Shown here one piece after another: positions 34,258-43,386 of a stretch of 64,000 bases of DNA; within the stretch, counting starts at the first letter, position 1; every line of letters begins with the position of its first letter. A program made the position numbers and the translations under genes. Where the stretch lies: positions 1 through 64,000 of the IMG/VR virus record IMGVR_UViG_3300022926_000003; one strand, 5' to 3'. This DNA comes from a virus. The notes beneath the pieces are model-generated. The model was not told where the DNA came from, searched no databases, and was given only the letters and a program-made list of their open reading frames with translations.

Positions 34258-35294
34258 TGCTTAAAAAGCTACAAGAAAGAATATTTCCTTTCATTATAGC
34301 ATTAAGCGCTCTATCAGTTTCAGCATCAGCAGCATTTTACTCAGTTACAGGATTAAGTAAATTGTTTGCTGGTGCTTCAACTGAAGTGCTTATAATGGCA
34401 GGTTCTTTAGAAGTAGCTAAACTAGTAATTGCTTCCTTACTCTATCAGTATTGGGACACAATTAATAAAGGACTTAGAACTTACCTAGGCATAGCTTGTT
34501 TTGTCCTTATTTTAATTACCTCAGCAGGCATCTATGGTTTTTTATCTTCAGCATATCAAGAAACTGCTGCTTTAGCAGGTAACATTGATGCTCAAGTTGC
34601 TCTTGTAGAAACTAAAAGGGACAATGTTAAAGAACAATTAGCGGTATATAATGAAGAAAAATCTTCTATTAATACTGCTGTGGCTTCATTGCGAGATGGT
34701 TTATCTAACAATATAATACAGTATAAAGACCCTGAAACGGGTGAAATAATAACAACTACTTCTAGTTCAACTCGTAAAGCTCTAGAAAAACAACTCGACC
34801 AGGCAATTGAACGTCAAATTCAAATTAATACTAGAGTAGACGATTTAAATCAACAATTATTTGAGTACGAAACCGAAATAGTAAACATCCAAACTGGAAG
34901 TGATGTTGCTAGTGAACTAGGCCCCCTTAAATACTTATCAGGTTTAACTGGCTTAGGTATGGATAAAATAATAAATTATCTTCTTTTAATAATAATTTTT
35001 GTATTTGATCCTTTGGCCATATCTTTAGTAGTAGCTGCAAACTTTGCTTTTGCACAGTTAAGAAATAAAGATGAAAATGAACCTAATGAAGCTTTAAAAC
35101 AAGCTTTTGAAAGACATAAAGAAGAAGTTGTAAAAGAAGAAAAACCCTTAGAAGTATATGGGGAAACTAAAAAAGAAAAACCCCTATTTTCTTCCCCACA
35201 AACAAATCCACCAACAATTCAAACTCCACCTCCATCAAAACCCCAACCCCTCCCAAAAAAAAAACGAAGATTCCCCCTAAATCCTCAGAGTTAA
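34257..35294 (+). CDS. Membrane protein with periplasmic or cytoplasmic coiled coil
   Basis: 345 aa. Three N-terminal hydrophobic segments (about 12-105) precede a long heptad-rich coiled coil (about 115-225), then another hydrophobic segment (YLLLIIIFVFDPLAISLVVA, about 240-262) and a Pro/Lys-rich tail. The tail (PSKPQPLPKKKRR) is basic. Such proteins occur in T4-like phages of aquatic bacteria without known role. A membrane-anchored scaffold is conceivable. Confidence 0.65.
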   Translation: MLKKLQERIFPFIIALSALSVSASAAFYSVTGLSKLFAGASTEVLIMAGSLEVAKLVIASLLYQYWDTINKGLRTYLGIACFVLILITSAGIYGFLSSAYQETAALAGNIDAQVALVETKRDNVKEQLAVYNEEKSSINTAVASLRDGLSNNIIQYKDPETGEIITTTSSSTRKALEKQLDQAIERQIQINTRVDDLNQQLFEYETEIVNIQTGSDVASELGPLKYLSGLTGLGMDKIINYLLLIIIFVFDPLAISLVVAANFAFAQLRNKDENEPNEALKQAFERHKEEVVKEEKPLEVYGETKKEKPLFSSPQTNPPTIQTPPPSKPQPLPKKKRRFPLNPQS

Positions 35295-35314
35295 CAATAG
35301 ATTATAATTAAGTT

Positions 35315-37000
35315 ATGTACAAAAAATGTTATGCTGAATATGCTGGTAAAAACCGGTATAAGATACATCTATGGGAAGAAGATAATTATAATATAATTCC
35401 TTGGAGCAATCCTGCTTATGTTGAGTGCTCTGAAAATGAAGCTCAATACCAGGGTTTGAAGGGGGAATGGTTAAAGAAAACCTATAAATGGGACAAAGAT
35501 ACCCCTGGCCTCCACTTCCATGACATGCCTGCTTACCAAAAGTTCCTTATTGAAAAATATGGAACTAATGATGAAGTGTCTAAGGGACACCGTGAAGTAT
35601 TTTTTGATATTGAGATTGAAATGGGTGGAGCACTTACAGAAGAGTATATTAAAGAAGCTCCTAAACCTGTAACTTCAATTGCTTGGTATGATAAAACACC
35701 TGATGAATGGGTAATTCTTATTTTAGATAAAAAGAATCAAATTAAACATACTAAGGGACACAAAGAAATTATCCCTTGTGCTAGTGAAGAAGAACTACTT
35801 AGTAAGTTTATAGAAAAATTTAGAGAAATAAACCCAGACATCCTTGTAGGATGGAATAGTGATTACTTTGATATTCCTTATCTTTATTTTAGGATTAGTA
35901 GAGTGCTAGGTGAAGATTTTGCTAATGCCTTATCTCCTATAGATGTTGTAAAAGACGAAAGTGCTTGGAACCGCAACGGATGGCTCAATATTGCAGGAGT
36001 TGAATCACTAGACTATATGAAACTACATAAAAAGTTTAGTTTCCGAGATGAACCCTCAATGAGACTAGATGCTATTGGAGAAAAATATGTTAATTTAGGT
36101 AAAGTTGAATATGATGGTAATCTAGATCGTTTATTCGAAGATGATATCCAAAAGTTTATTCAATACAACTTTCGAGATGTAGAAATACTTAAGGCACTAG
36201 ATGAAAAATTTGAATATATTGGCCTTGTAAAAAACCTATCACATAAAGGAAAACACAATTATGGAGAGGTTTATGCAAACACTAAAACCCAAGACGGAGC
36301 AATTTCAGCTTATTTGTTAGGACAAAATATTGTCCCACCTTCTAGAGATAAAAATCCAATTCATAAAAAGGGTTATGCAGGTGGTTATCTATTTTGTCCT
36401 GCTGCAGGTTTGTATAAGTACATGTTTGATGAGGATCTAACTTCACTGTATCCTTCAATTATTATGTCTCTTAACATTGGTAAAGAAACATATGTTGGTA
36501 GAGTAATGGATTTGTTTGATGATCGAAATAATCGTTTAGGGTTAAATGATCTTAAAGCAATGGACCCTAATAAAGAATTGTGTGTTGAAAACCTACAACG
36601 TAAACAAACTTATATTCCCTGTAAAAAAATTATTGAAACTATAGAAAATAATAACTTAGCCATCTCAGCTAATGGTGTAATGTTTAGAACTGATAAGCCT
36701 TCTGTTTTGTCAACTATACTTGCTAAATGGTTTGATGAGCGAGTGGAATATAAAGGTTATATGAAAAAAGCATATAAAGCTGGTGATAAAGAAAAGGGTG
36801 CGTTTTGGCATCAACGTCAACACACAATGAAAATTTTGTTAAATAGCTTGTATGGTGCAACTGCTCTTGGTAGTTTTAGATACGGTAACGTAATCCTTAG
36901 TGAGGCAATCACTCTATCTGGTCAGCGTATTATTCAAGAAAGTGCTTTGTGTGCTAATAGACATATGAATAAAGTAATTAGAGGAGAAGTAAAACTATGA
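35315..37000 (+). CDS. 43A: DNA polymerase family B, N-terminal part (exonuclease, palm motif A, fingers)
   Basis: 561 aa. The 3'-5' exonuclease motifs are visible (EVFFDIEIE at about 94; GWNSDYFDIPYLYFR; YNFRDVEIL). Polymerase motif A DEDLTSLYPS carries Asp at about 374, and motif B KILLNSLYGA starts at about 506. The ORF stops in ATGA at 36997-37000, before motif C, which is in the next ORF. The pair together is about 870 aa, the length of T4 gp43. The natural reading is a two-piece polymerase; a sequencing indel is the alternative. Confidence 0.88.
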   Translation: MYKKCYAEYAGKNRYKIHLWEEDNYNIIPWSNPAYVECSENEAQYQGLKGEWLKKTYKWDKDTPGLHFHDMPAYQKFLIEKYGTNDEVSKGHREVFFDIEIEMGGALTEEYIKEAPKPVTSIAWYDKTPDEWVILILDKKNQIKHTKGHKEIIPCASEEELLSKFIEKFREINPDILVGWNSDYFDIPYLYFRISRVLGEDFANALSPIDVVKDESAWNRNGWLNIAGVESLDYMKLHKKFSFRDEPSMRLDAIGEKYVNLGKVEYDGNLDRLFEDDIQKFIQYNFRDVEILKALDEKFEYIGLVKNLSHKGKHNYGEVYANTKTQDGAISAYLLGQNIVPPSRDKNPIHKKGYAGGYLFCPAAGLYKYMFDEDLTSLYPSIIMSLNIGKETYVGRVMDLFDDRNNRLGLNDLKAMDPNKELCVENLQRKQTYIPCKKIIETIENNNLAISANGVMFRTDKPSVLSTILAKWFDERVEYKGYMKKAYKAGDKEKGAFWHQRQHTMKILLNSLYGATALGSFRYGNVILSEAITLSGQRIIQESALCANRHMNKVIRGEVKL

Positions 37001-37923
37001 TACACTTAGAAGAAACACCTTGGTGGATATGTGACGAAGGAGATAAAAATTTCTGTGCTTATGTAGACACAGACTCAAATTACTTTAACGCTGAACCCCT
37101 CTTACTACATCTCTACCCAGATTTTGAAAGTAAAACTGATGAAGAAAAAGACAACCTACTTGAACAAATCGCACTTAAGTATCAGGACATCATTACTTCT
37201 CATTATGATGAGTTGGCTAGGGACTGCTTCAATGTCGGTACACATCGACTTGAAATGAAAACAGAGTGCGTTATCCGTTCTGCTTATTTTAGAGCAACTC
37301 GTAGATATGCTCAGTGGATAACTAAACAAGAGGGTATAGCTAAAGAATCACTAGATGTTAAAGGACTTGAGTTTAAAAAAGCTAACTTTCCTCCTATATT
37401 TGGAGATTTCTTTAATGATATCTTAGAGCAAATTCTAAAAGGAGCAGATCAAAAACATATTGATAAGTTAATTTTAGATTTTAGGAATCATGTTATGTCT
37501 AAAGATTTAGATATAGCTAAACTTGGCAATCCTACCTCTGTAAAAACACTAAATGAGTATGTAGTTCGTAAACCTAGAGCAGGTGAGGTAATGACTGAAC
37601 TTAAAAAAGGTGCCCCTGTTAATGTTAAGGCAGCAGTAAAGTATAATGATTTGCTTAACTTTTGGGGTATTAAAAACCATAGCCGAATAGTACAGGGAGA
37701 TAAAATCAAATGGGTCTATTTAAAAGATAATCCCTACAAAATTGAACAAATAGGCTTCTTAACCTTTGACATGCCAGATAAGTTTCGTATATTTCTTGAG
37801 GACTATGCTGATAGGAAAAAATCATTTGAAACTATACTACAATCTAAGTTGGAAGGGTTTTATAATGACCTAGGCTGGACATTAAATTTAAATCCAAACA
37901 TAAATAAATTTTTTAGTTTCTAA
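36997..37923 (+). CDS. 43B: DNA polymerase family B, C-terminal part (palm motif C, thumb)
   Basis: 308 aa. Motif C AYVDTDSNYF (Asp-Thr-Asp at about 24-26) lies just after the start, followed by the palm/thumb. KTECVIRSAYFRATRRYAQWI and KGLEFKKANFPP are thumb-proximal blocks seen in T4-like gp43. The ORF is in the -1 frame relative to 43A and starts in an ATGA overlap, with a TAA in its own frame 5 nt upstream. The C-terminus NINKFFSF may be the clamp-binding peptide. It shares one base with the clamp gene. Confidence 0.85.
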   Translation: MIHLEETPWWICDEGDKNFCAYVDTDSNYFNAEPLLLHLYPDFESKTDEEKDNLLEQIALKYQDIITSHYDELARDCFNVGTHRLEMKTECVIRSAYFRATRRYAQWITKQEGIAKESLDVKGLEFKKANFPPIFGDFFNDILEQILKGADQKHIDKLILDFRNHVMSKDLDIAKLGNPTSVKTLNEYVVRKPRAGEVMTELKKGAPVNVKAAVKYNDLLNFWGIKNHSRIVQGDKIKWVYLKDNPYKIEQIGFLTFDMPDKFRIFLEDYADRKKSFETILQSKLEGFYNDLGWTLNLNPNINKFFSF

Positions 37924-38675
37924 TGATATCAAAAAATAGATTACAATCAGTTATCTCTAAGTATTATCTTGGAGGTAAAGTAGAATCCGTTAAATGGGAA
38001 ATTGAAGGAGGTACTTTAACTATCGACTTTATGGCTCCTACTAAGGATATGATTGGTAGGGTAATTGCTTGGGAATTTCCTATCACAACTGAGGGCACAT
38101 TAGCTATCTTTAACACAACTCAACTTAATAGGCTATTGAATGTACTATCAGGTGATTTGGTACTTGATGCTGAAAAAACCAAAGCAATACTTACTAAACT
38201 TAATATCCAAGACGCCAAATCTACTATTAACTACTCACTTGCTGATCCACTTATGATACCTAAAGTAGGTGAGGTAAATGAAGATGTTCAATGGCAAGCT
38301 AGAGCTAATTTTGATAATGAAGACTTCCAAACGTTTATTAGAGCAGCAGGAGCTATTCAAGGAAACGAGCTTGTTACAGTAAACCCCACACAAGATATTA
38401 TCGGTAACTCAGTACTTCAATTTACATTTGGTGAACGTATGGATTTCTCAAATAAAGTAGAATTTCATGTTGCAGCTAAATTTGAAGATAATGTTAGAGA
38501 AGATAATAAGATTCCCTTTAGTAGTGAAATGCTTAGAGAAATATTTAACGCTAACAAAACGTCAGATGAATGTCAAATGAGTTTTGTGGATGATGGCCTT
38601 CTTCGCCTTATCTTTAGATCCGAAGATGAGAATATAGACTCTATGTACTTTGTCGTACGAAAAGCAGATTATTAA
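37923..38675 (+). CDS. 45: gp45-like sliding clamp
   Basis: 250 aa, close to T4 gp45 (228 aa). Trimeric processivity clamp. The sequence has two similar beta-alpha-beta halves, with FNTTQLNRLLNVLSGDLVLD in the first and FSSEMLREIFNANKTSDECQ in the second. Its position between the polymerase and clamp-loader genes supports the call. I know the family by pattern and synteny rather than by a short signature. Confidence 0.82.
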   Translation: MISKNRLQSVISKYYLGGKVESVKWEIEGGTLTIDFMAPTKDMIGRVIAWEFPITTEGTLAIFNTTQLNRLLNVLSGDLVLDAEKTKAILTKLNIQDAKSTINYSLADPLMIPKVGEVNEDVQWQARANFDNEDFQTFIRAAGAIQGNELVTVNPTQDIIGNSVLQFTFGERMDFSNKVEFHVAAKFEDNVREDNKIPFSSEMLREIFNANKTSDECQMSFVDDGLLRLIFRSEDENIDSMYFVVRKADY

Positions 38676-38683
38676 TATTTATT
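38674..38683 (+). promoter_or_regulatory. AATATTTATT motif upstream of 38687
   Basis: One-base variant of the recurring 10-mer, directly after the clamp stop and 3 nt before the next ATG. Confidence 0.35.
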
Positions 38684-38686
38684 GAC

Positions 38687-39022
38687 ATGGAAAAAAAAGA
38701 AACAACGTATGGGGAAATGGCATTTGGAACCCCTACTTGGAAAATAGGTCCCATAGAAGGTTTTCTTAAAAGAAAGTTTCCTAATGAAGATAAAGACATA
38801 GATGCTTTCTTATATAATGAAGCCCCACAAACATACCCTGAAAGATCAGAGTATAATGGGTTTTATAAAGGGTGGGATTCAACTGAACCTAATCCTGTTA
38901 AATCTAGTGATCAAGAAGCAGAAGCTTATTTTATTAGGGATTATAATAGATTTAAAGAAGAAAAAAATCTAAATGAATGGACAAAGCGCCAATGGCAGCG
39001 TCGCGCAGGAATTATCAAATAA
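38687..39022 (+). CDS. Hypothetical protein
   Basis: 111 aa, charged, with many aromatic residues and a basic end (KRQWQRRAGIIK). No domain recognised. It follows the clamp gene by 11 nt behind an AATATTTATT motif, and a 106-nt gap with hairpins follows it. A small DNA-associated role is possible but unsupported. Confidence 0.6.
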   Translation: MEKKETTYGEMAFGTPTWKIGPIEGFLKRKFPNEDKDIDAFLYNEAPQTYPERSEYNGFYKGWDSTEPNPVKSSDQEAEAYFIRDYNRFKEEKNLNEWTKRQWQRRAGIIK

Positions 39023-39128
39023 TTTGGTAATTTCTTAAAAATTATGTATATTTATTGGTGACTTTAGGGCACCAACCTAGTTATTATAATTATTAACCGT
39101 CACCTTAGGGGACACAAAACAAAACAAA
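39023..39128 (+). promoter_or_regulatory. Leader of the hsp20 gene with hairpins and a promoter-like TATATTTA
   Basis: Contains TGTATATTTATTGG (39045-39058), then GGTG...CACC and GTC...GAC hairpins around two copies of a CTTTAGGG/CCTTAGGGG element, then an A-rich run before the ATG. A regulated, perhaps temperature-responsive, 5' leader is possible. Confidence 0.4.
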
Positions 39129-39569
39129 ATGACACACGTATTATTTAATGAAAATTATACTAGTCCACTTGATGTACTAGTTAGAAATTTTTTCGACTCA
39201 CAAGGTACATTTGATAAGCCTAGTCGACCCACAGTAACACATCCTATTGATGTATTTGAAGATCAAAATGGCCTTACACTCGAAGTAGCTTGTACGGGTA
39301 TTGATAAAAAAGATGTAAACATTAACATTGAAGGGGATGTTCTTAGACTTTCCTATGACAAAGGAAAACCCACCCCATCAACCCAAACTGAAGAAAATGG
39401 AACCCGCTACTACCACTCAGGTATTAAAAAAAGTAACTTCAATTTAGGTTGGAAAATCTCCCGTAGGTTTAATCTAGCTAAAGCTAATGCTGAAATGGTA
39501 AATGGTTTGCTTGTAATTAGTATCCCGTTTGCACTTGAATCAAAACCAAAATCAATTACTATTAAGTAA
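39129..39569 (+). CDS. Small heat-shock protein, Hsp20 / alpha-crystallin
   Basis: 146 aa. The alpha-crystallin domain spans about 38-135: PIDVFEDQNGLTLEVACTGI, the DVNINIEGDVLRLSYD strands, SRRFNLAKANAEMVNGLLVI, and the IPF-like tail IPFALESKPKSITIK. It holds unfolding proteins for refolding. It stands just before groES/groEL with a long leader, making a three-chaperone block. Phage T4-like relatives in cyanobacteria also carry hsp20. Confidence 0.9.
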   Translation: MTHVLFNENYTSPLDVLVRNFFDSQGTFDKPSRPTVTHPIDVFEDQNGLTLEVACTGIDKKDVNINIEGDVLRLSYDKGKPTPSTQTEENGTRYYHSGIKKSNFNLGWKISRRFNLAKANAEMVNGLLVISIPFALESKPKSITIK

Positions 39570-39580
39570 TTTACTTTAGG

Positions 39581-39612
39581 GTTGGTGTCCTGAAGATCCT
39601 TTCGTATATTCC
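39581..39612 (+). promoter_or_regulatory. Bacteroidota-type promoter upstream of 39636
   Basis: GTTG (39581-39584), a 20-nt spacer, then TATATTC (39605-39611) preceded by TTCG. It gives a leader of about 20 nt to the ATG at 39636 and would drive the chaperonin genes. Confidence 0.65.
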
Positions 39613-39635
39613 CGCGTATTAGAAAAAACAAAGTT

Positions 39636-39890
39636 ATGAATTTTATTAAAGACCCACTCCTCGGTGAGTATTTCATCCAAGTTGATGATTACAACTATTC
39701 TGTTTACAAAACAATCATGCCAGATAGTGGTACACCTTATGATTCCTGTATAGGACATTGTAGTAGCCTCGAAGCAGCACTTAATAAGGTTGTTGAAAAT
39801 AAAATGAAACAAAGTTCTTATACTAGTATTAAGGATTATATTATTGAACTTAGAAATATTAAAAACGAATTTAAACAACACTTTTTGTAA
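39636..39890 (+). CDS. Hypothetical protein
   Basis: 84 aa. A compact N-terminal part with NFIKDPLLGEYFIQVDDYNY and CIGHCSSLEAAL, and a helical basic C-terminus. No family recognised. It is first behind the 39605 promoter and shares one base with groES, so it is expressed with the chaperonin. Confidence 0.6.
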   Translation: MNFIKDPLLGEYFIQVDDYNYSVYKTIMPDSGTPYDSCIGHCSSLEAALNKVVENKMKQSSYTSIKDYIIELRNIKNEFKQHFL

Positions 39891-40177
39891 TGGTAAAAGC
39901 ATTATTTAACGCGGTTATTATAAAACCGATCGAAGAAGAAGAAAGTGTCCATGGGAGCATTATTGTTCCTGATATGGGCAAAGAAAAAAACCTTAAAGGT
40001 GAAGTAGTATCTGTTGGTCCTGGTTACTATTCAGGTATGGGACACTTTATTGAGACTACTATAAAAGTAGGGGATATTGCACTTCTTCCCCAAATGGGTC
40101 CTACTAAAGTAGACTATGAAGGGCAGGAATACTACATGATTGAAGAAAATAAAATTTTAGGAATTATTGAAAAATGA
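39890..40177 (+). CDS. groES: Co-chaperonin GroES
   Basis: 95 aa, the usual GroES length. The mobile-loop region is EEESVHGSIIVPDMGKEKN (about 17-35), with GEVVSVGPG and KVGDIALLPQMGPTKVDYEG typical of the fold. Caps GroEL. It overlaps groEL by ATGA, so the two are made together. Confidence 0.92.
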   Translation: MVKALFNAVIIKPIEEEESVHGSIIVPDMGKEKNLKGEVVSVGPGYYSGMGHFIETTIKVGDIALLPQMGPTKVDYEGQEYYMIEENKILGIIEK

Positions 40178-41799
40178 ATAAAACAACTATCGTAAACTAC
40201 GGAGACGACTCCCGTAAAAAATTAATTAGTGGGGTTAATCAACTCGCAGATGCAGTCGTAACTACTTTGGGGCCAAATGGTCGTAATGTTGTTATCCAAA
40301 ATGAACAAGGTGTTCCCCAAAGTACTAAGGATGGAGTAACTGTAGCTAAAGCTATTGAACTTGAGGATACTGTTGAAAATACGGGTGCTCAAATGGTTAA
40401 GCAGGCTGCTATTAAAACTGCTGAACAAGCAGGTGATGGTACTACCACTTCTACTTTGCTGGCCCGTGAAATTGTAAATGCAGGTATGCGCTACAGTGAT
40501 AAGGGACATAACATTGTAGAGATTAAACGTGGTATTGATGTATGTGTTAAAGCCCATGTAGATTATCTTAGGGAGATATCTCAAGATATTTCTAGCGAAA
40601 AGCAACTCCGCCAGGTAGCTACTATCTCAGCTAATAATGATGAAGAGGTAGGTGAGTTGATTGCTACTGCTATGGAAAAAGTTGGACGTGATGGTGTAGT
40701 AACTATTGAAGAGTCACGTACAGGTGAAACCTACCTTGAAACAGTAGAGGGCCTACAATTTGATAGGGGCTATAAATCACCTTATTTTGTTACTAACAAT
40801 GACAATATGAGTTGTGTACTCAAGGATGCAGCTATTCTTTTTTATAACGGTAGAATTACTACTGTAAAAGATTTGCTCCCCCTCCTTGAAAATCTATCAC
40901 AGCAAGCTAAATCACTTCTTATTGTTGCTGAAGATATTGATGGTGAAGCACTTGCTACACTTGTTGTTAATAAAATGAGAGGTATTTTGAACGTATGCTG
41001 TGTTAAAGCCCCTGATTTTGGTGATCGTCGTACTTTGCTTATGAATGATATGGCTACCCTTACAGGTGGTACTGTTGTTGATAAAGACAAAGGTATGAAA
41101 CTTGATAAGTTTGACCTAAATTGGTTAGGTGAGTGCCGTACAGTTACTGTCACTAAAGAATCAACTACTCTTGTTGATGGTGCAGGTACCGAAGAAGCTA
41201 TTGAGGGGCTGTGTGCCCAACTTCAATCTCAAATTGAAAATTCTACTTCACCTTTTGAAACTGAAAAACTCCAAGAGCGTTTAGCTAAACTTACAGGTGG
41301 AGTAGCTGTTGTCCATGTAGGTGGGAACACTGAAACTGAAATGCGTGAACGTAAAGATAGAGTTGATGATGCTCTTCAAGCTACTAAAGCGGCTATTGAA
41401 GAAGGTATTGTACCTGGTGGGGGAGTAGCATTGCTTCGTTCTAGTGAAAACGTAACGTGTAAAACTACTAACGATGACCAAAAACTAGGATGTGCTATTA
41501 TGAATGCAGCTCTGCGTAAACCCTTTAGACAAATCCTTATAAATGCTGGTATAGAAGATGCTCCCCGCATCGAATTTAGTACTACATCAGCTGAAAATGC
41601 TAATATAGGTTACAATATTAAAACTGGTAAGTTTGATGATTTCCTTAAAAAAGGTATTATTGATCCTACCAAAGTTACGCGTTGTGCTCTCGAAAATGCA
41701 GCTTCAATTGCAGGTACTATTTTGTTAACAGAATGTACTGTAGTTAATAAACCTCAAGAAAATCAAGATGAGGTTGGAGCTATGTCTGGAATGTATTAA
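40174..41799 (+). CDS. groEL: Chaperonin GroEL
   Basis: 541 aa, full length. ATP-site motifs [18 protein letters not shown] and [11 protein letters not shown] are intact. The later [22 protein letters not shown] and [10 protein letters not shown] blocks carry the hydrolytic Asp and equatorial nucleotide site. The C-terminus ends GAMSGMY rather than the long GGM repeat. With groES it forms a complete phage-encoded folding machine, probably for capsid or other virion proteins; T4 itself uses host GroEL with gp31. Confidence 0.95.
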   Translation: MNKTTIVNYGDDSRKKLISGVNQLADAVVTTLGPNGRNVVIQNEQGVPQSTKDGVTVAKAIELEDTVENTGAQMVKQAAIKTAEQAGDGTTTSTLLAREIVNAGMRYSDKGHNIVEIKRGIDVCVKAHVDYLREISQDISSEKQLRQVATISANNDEEVGELIATAMEKVGRDGVVTIEESRTGETYLETVEGLQFDRGYKSPYFVTNNDNMSCVLKDAAILFYNGRITTVKDLLPLLENLSQQAKSLLIVAEDIDGEALATLVVNKMRGILNVCCVKAPDFGDRRTLLMNDMATLTGGTVVDKDKGMKLDKFDLNWLGECRTVTVTKESTTLVDGAGTEEAIEGLCAQLQSQIENSTSPFETEKLQERLAKLTGGVAVVHVGGNTETEMRERKDRVDDALQATKAAIEEGIVPGGGVALLRSSENVTCKTTNDDQKLGCAIMNAALRKPFRQILINAGIEDAPRIEFSTTSAENANIGYNIKTGKFDDFLKKGIIDPTKVTRCALENAASIAGTILLTECTVVNKPQENQDEVGAMSGMY

Positions 41800-41808
41800 T
41801 TTTAGCCA

Positions 41809-42072
41809 ATGGCTGAATTTGAAACAGTAGAGCAAAAGCAACTAATCGCTAAAAGGGTACCACCGGGAGACCGGTGGTCCCTTACTAGTGATAGTAGTAC
41901 TATTTATGAGTCACTTACAGACACATTAGAAGCATATTTTCAAAAAACTAAATTTAACAAAGCATTTTATTTAGATCCTATTGGAAGTGCTTTGTATGCT
42001 GTAGATAGAGTAGAAGTAGAAATAGAACAGGAACCAATCAAAACATTTGATTTTTATGGAGATGGCTATTAA
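41809..42072 (+). CDS. Hypothetical protein
   Basis: 87 aa, acidic. Starts MAEFETVEQKQLIAKRVPPG and ends in IKTFDFYGDGY. No recognised domain. It follows groEL by 9 nt and overlaps the start of the clamp-loader gene. The coding DNA GGTACCACCGGGAGACCGGTGGTCC (41858-41882) contains a perfect CCACCGG/CCGGTGG palindrome arm pair. Confidence 0.6.
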   Translation: MAEFETVEQKQLIAKRVPPGDRWSLTSDSSTIYESLTDTLEAYFQKTKFNKAFYLDPIGSALYAVDRVEVEIEQEPIKTFDFYGDGY

Positions 42073-42982
42073 TAATAGTTTATGGGTAGAAAAGTATCGG
42101 CCCAATGTACTTGAAAATTATGTAGGCAATGAGCATCTAAAAAATATTGTTAAACGATATTTAGAAGAGAACGATATACAAAATCTAATCTTCTATGGAC
42201 CCGCTGGTACAGGAAAAACTACACTCGCCAAACTTTTGGTTAAGAATCTTGATTGTGAGCACCTTTATATTAATGCCAGCGATGAAAGAGGTATTGAAAC
42301 AATTAGGGATAAAGTATCGGGGTTTGCTAGCACAATGTCGTTTAAACCACTTAAAGTGGTTATTCTGGATGAGGCTGATTTTCTTACTATCCAGGCACAA
42401 GCTTCTCTCCGCAATGTCATTGAAACGTTCTCTAAAAGTACAAGGTTTATATTAACTTGTAATTACGTAGAGCGTATTATTGATCCTCTACAGTCACGTT
42501 GCCAAGTACTTAAAATTGTACCCCCAACTAAAGGTGCTGTTGCTGCACACCTTTTTAATATCTTATCTAAAGAGAATGTACAACATAGCACTGACCATCT
42601 TAAAGATCTTGTAAACCAATATTACCCAGATGTACGTAAAATGCTTAACGTATGCCAAATGTCTACTAAAGATGGTGAGCTTGTATTAGATAAACAAACA
42701 CTTGTATCATCCAATTATGTTGATAAAGTTATTGAATTATTGGTTAATCCAAATTCATTTAAACAAATTCGACAAGTAATTGCAGATTCCAATGTAAATG
42801 ATTTTGAAGCGCTATATAAAGCTTTATATGAGCGTATGGACGAATACACATCACGTCCTGCAGAAGCAATTATTATTATTGAAGAATATATGTACCATTC
42901 AAATTTCCGAATTGATAAGGAAATTAACATAATGGCATGTATTTCTAAACTACTTGAAATCTCTGGTAAAGTTGTTATATAA
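42062..42982 (+). CDS. 44: gp44-like clamp-loader large subunit (AAA+ ATPase)
   Basis: 306 aa from ATG 42062 (MAINNSLWVEKYRP); ATGs at 42047 and 42056 are also in frame. Walker A GPAGTGKT at about 46-53, Walker B VVILDEADFL at about 100, sensor 1 LTCNY, and the SRC motif as SRCQVLKI. This is the RFC/gp44 pattern. It loads the gp45 clamp with gp62. The start lies inside the end of the preceding gene. Confidence 0.9.
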   Translation: MAINNSLWVEKYRPNVLENYVGNEHLKNIVKRYLEENDIQNLIFYGPAGTGKTTLAKLLVKNLDCEHLYINASDERGIETIRDKVSGFASTMSFKPLKVVILDEADFLTIQAQASLRNVIETFSKSTRFILTCNYVERIIDPLQSRCQVLKIVPPTKGAVAAHLFNILSKENVQHSTDHLKDLVNQYYPDVRKMLNVCQMSTKDGELVLDKQTLVSSNYVDKVIELLVNPNSFKQIRQVIADSNVNDFEALYKALYERMDEYTSRPAEAIIIIEEYMYHSNFRIDKEINIMACISKLLEISGKVVI

Positions 42983-43184
42983 AGACATATTTGAATTTGG
43001 AGAACGAATGTTTCTATTGTATCGTACCGCTAAGGTTACTGATAAAATAGATCCTAACATATTAAAACAATACTGGCATTGTGACACAGTGCTTAAAAAA
43101 GAAGAATTATATTATTTTTGCAACGAAATTAAAACAATAAACTATGAAGAAATCAGAAATGACAGCTCAACAACCACAACTTGA
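42954..43184 (+). CDS. Hypothetical small protein
   Basis: 76 aa if read from TTG at 42954, or 58 aa from ATG at 43008. The stretch between the two (KLLYKDIFEFGER) looks coding. Unrecognised, with the sequence FLLYRTAKVTDKIDPNILKQ. It lies between gp44 and gp62 and overlaps the next gene by about 40 nt. Start choice is uncertain. Confidence 0.5.
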   Translation: MKSLVKLLYKDIFEFGERMFLLYRTAKVTDKIDPNILKQYWHCDTVLKKEELYYFCNEIKTINYEEIRNDSSTTTT

Positions 43185-43386
43185 TTTGAGCAAAACTACC
43201 TCAATCACTACTGAAAATGGGGACCAAATATTTAAGCAAGGATTTGTCTTGCGTAAAGTATCCCGTTTTATTACAGGTGGTGAGGATGCTGTCCTCCCCA
43301 TTCCAGTATTTTATGATGGGGCCACAGGAAAAATTTACTCGGAAACTCTCCCATCTGAATTGAGAGACGAGTATGACACTTTTTGA
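43144..43386 (+). CDS. Hypothetical small protein
   Basis: 80 aa. Contains QLDLSKTTSITTENGDQIFK and a DAVLPIPVFYDGATGKIYSE segment. No domain recognised. It overlaps the preceding ORF and ends inside the start of gp62, so it is part of the clamp-loader cluster. Real coding is supported by the overlaps with both neighbours. Confidence 0.55.
   Translation: MKKSEMTAQQPQLDLSKTTSITTENGDQIFKQGFVLRKVSRFITGGEDAVLPIPVFYDGATGKIYSETLPSELRDEYDTF

Noticed and set aside
36980-37010. Programmed -1 frameshift joining the two polymerase parts
   Set aside because: The overlap AAACTATGA is not a standard slippery heptamer, and a stop in the second frame lies 5 nt before its ATG. Separate translation is simpler, although a sequencing indel is still possible.
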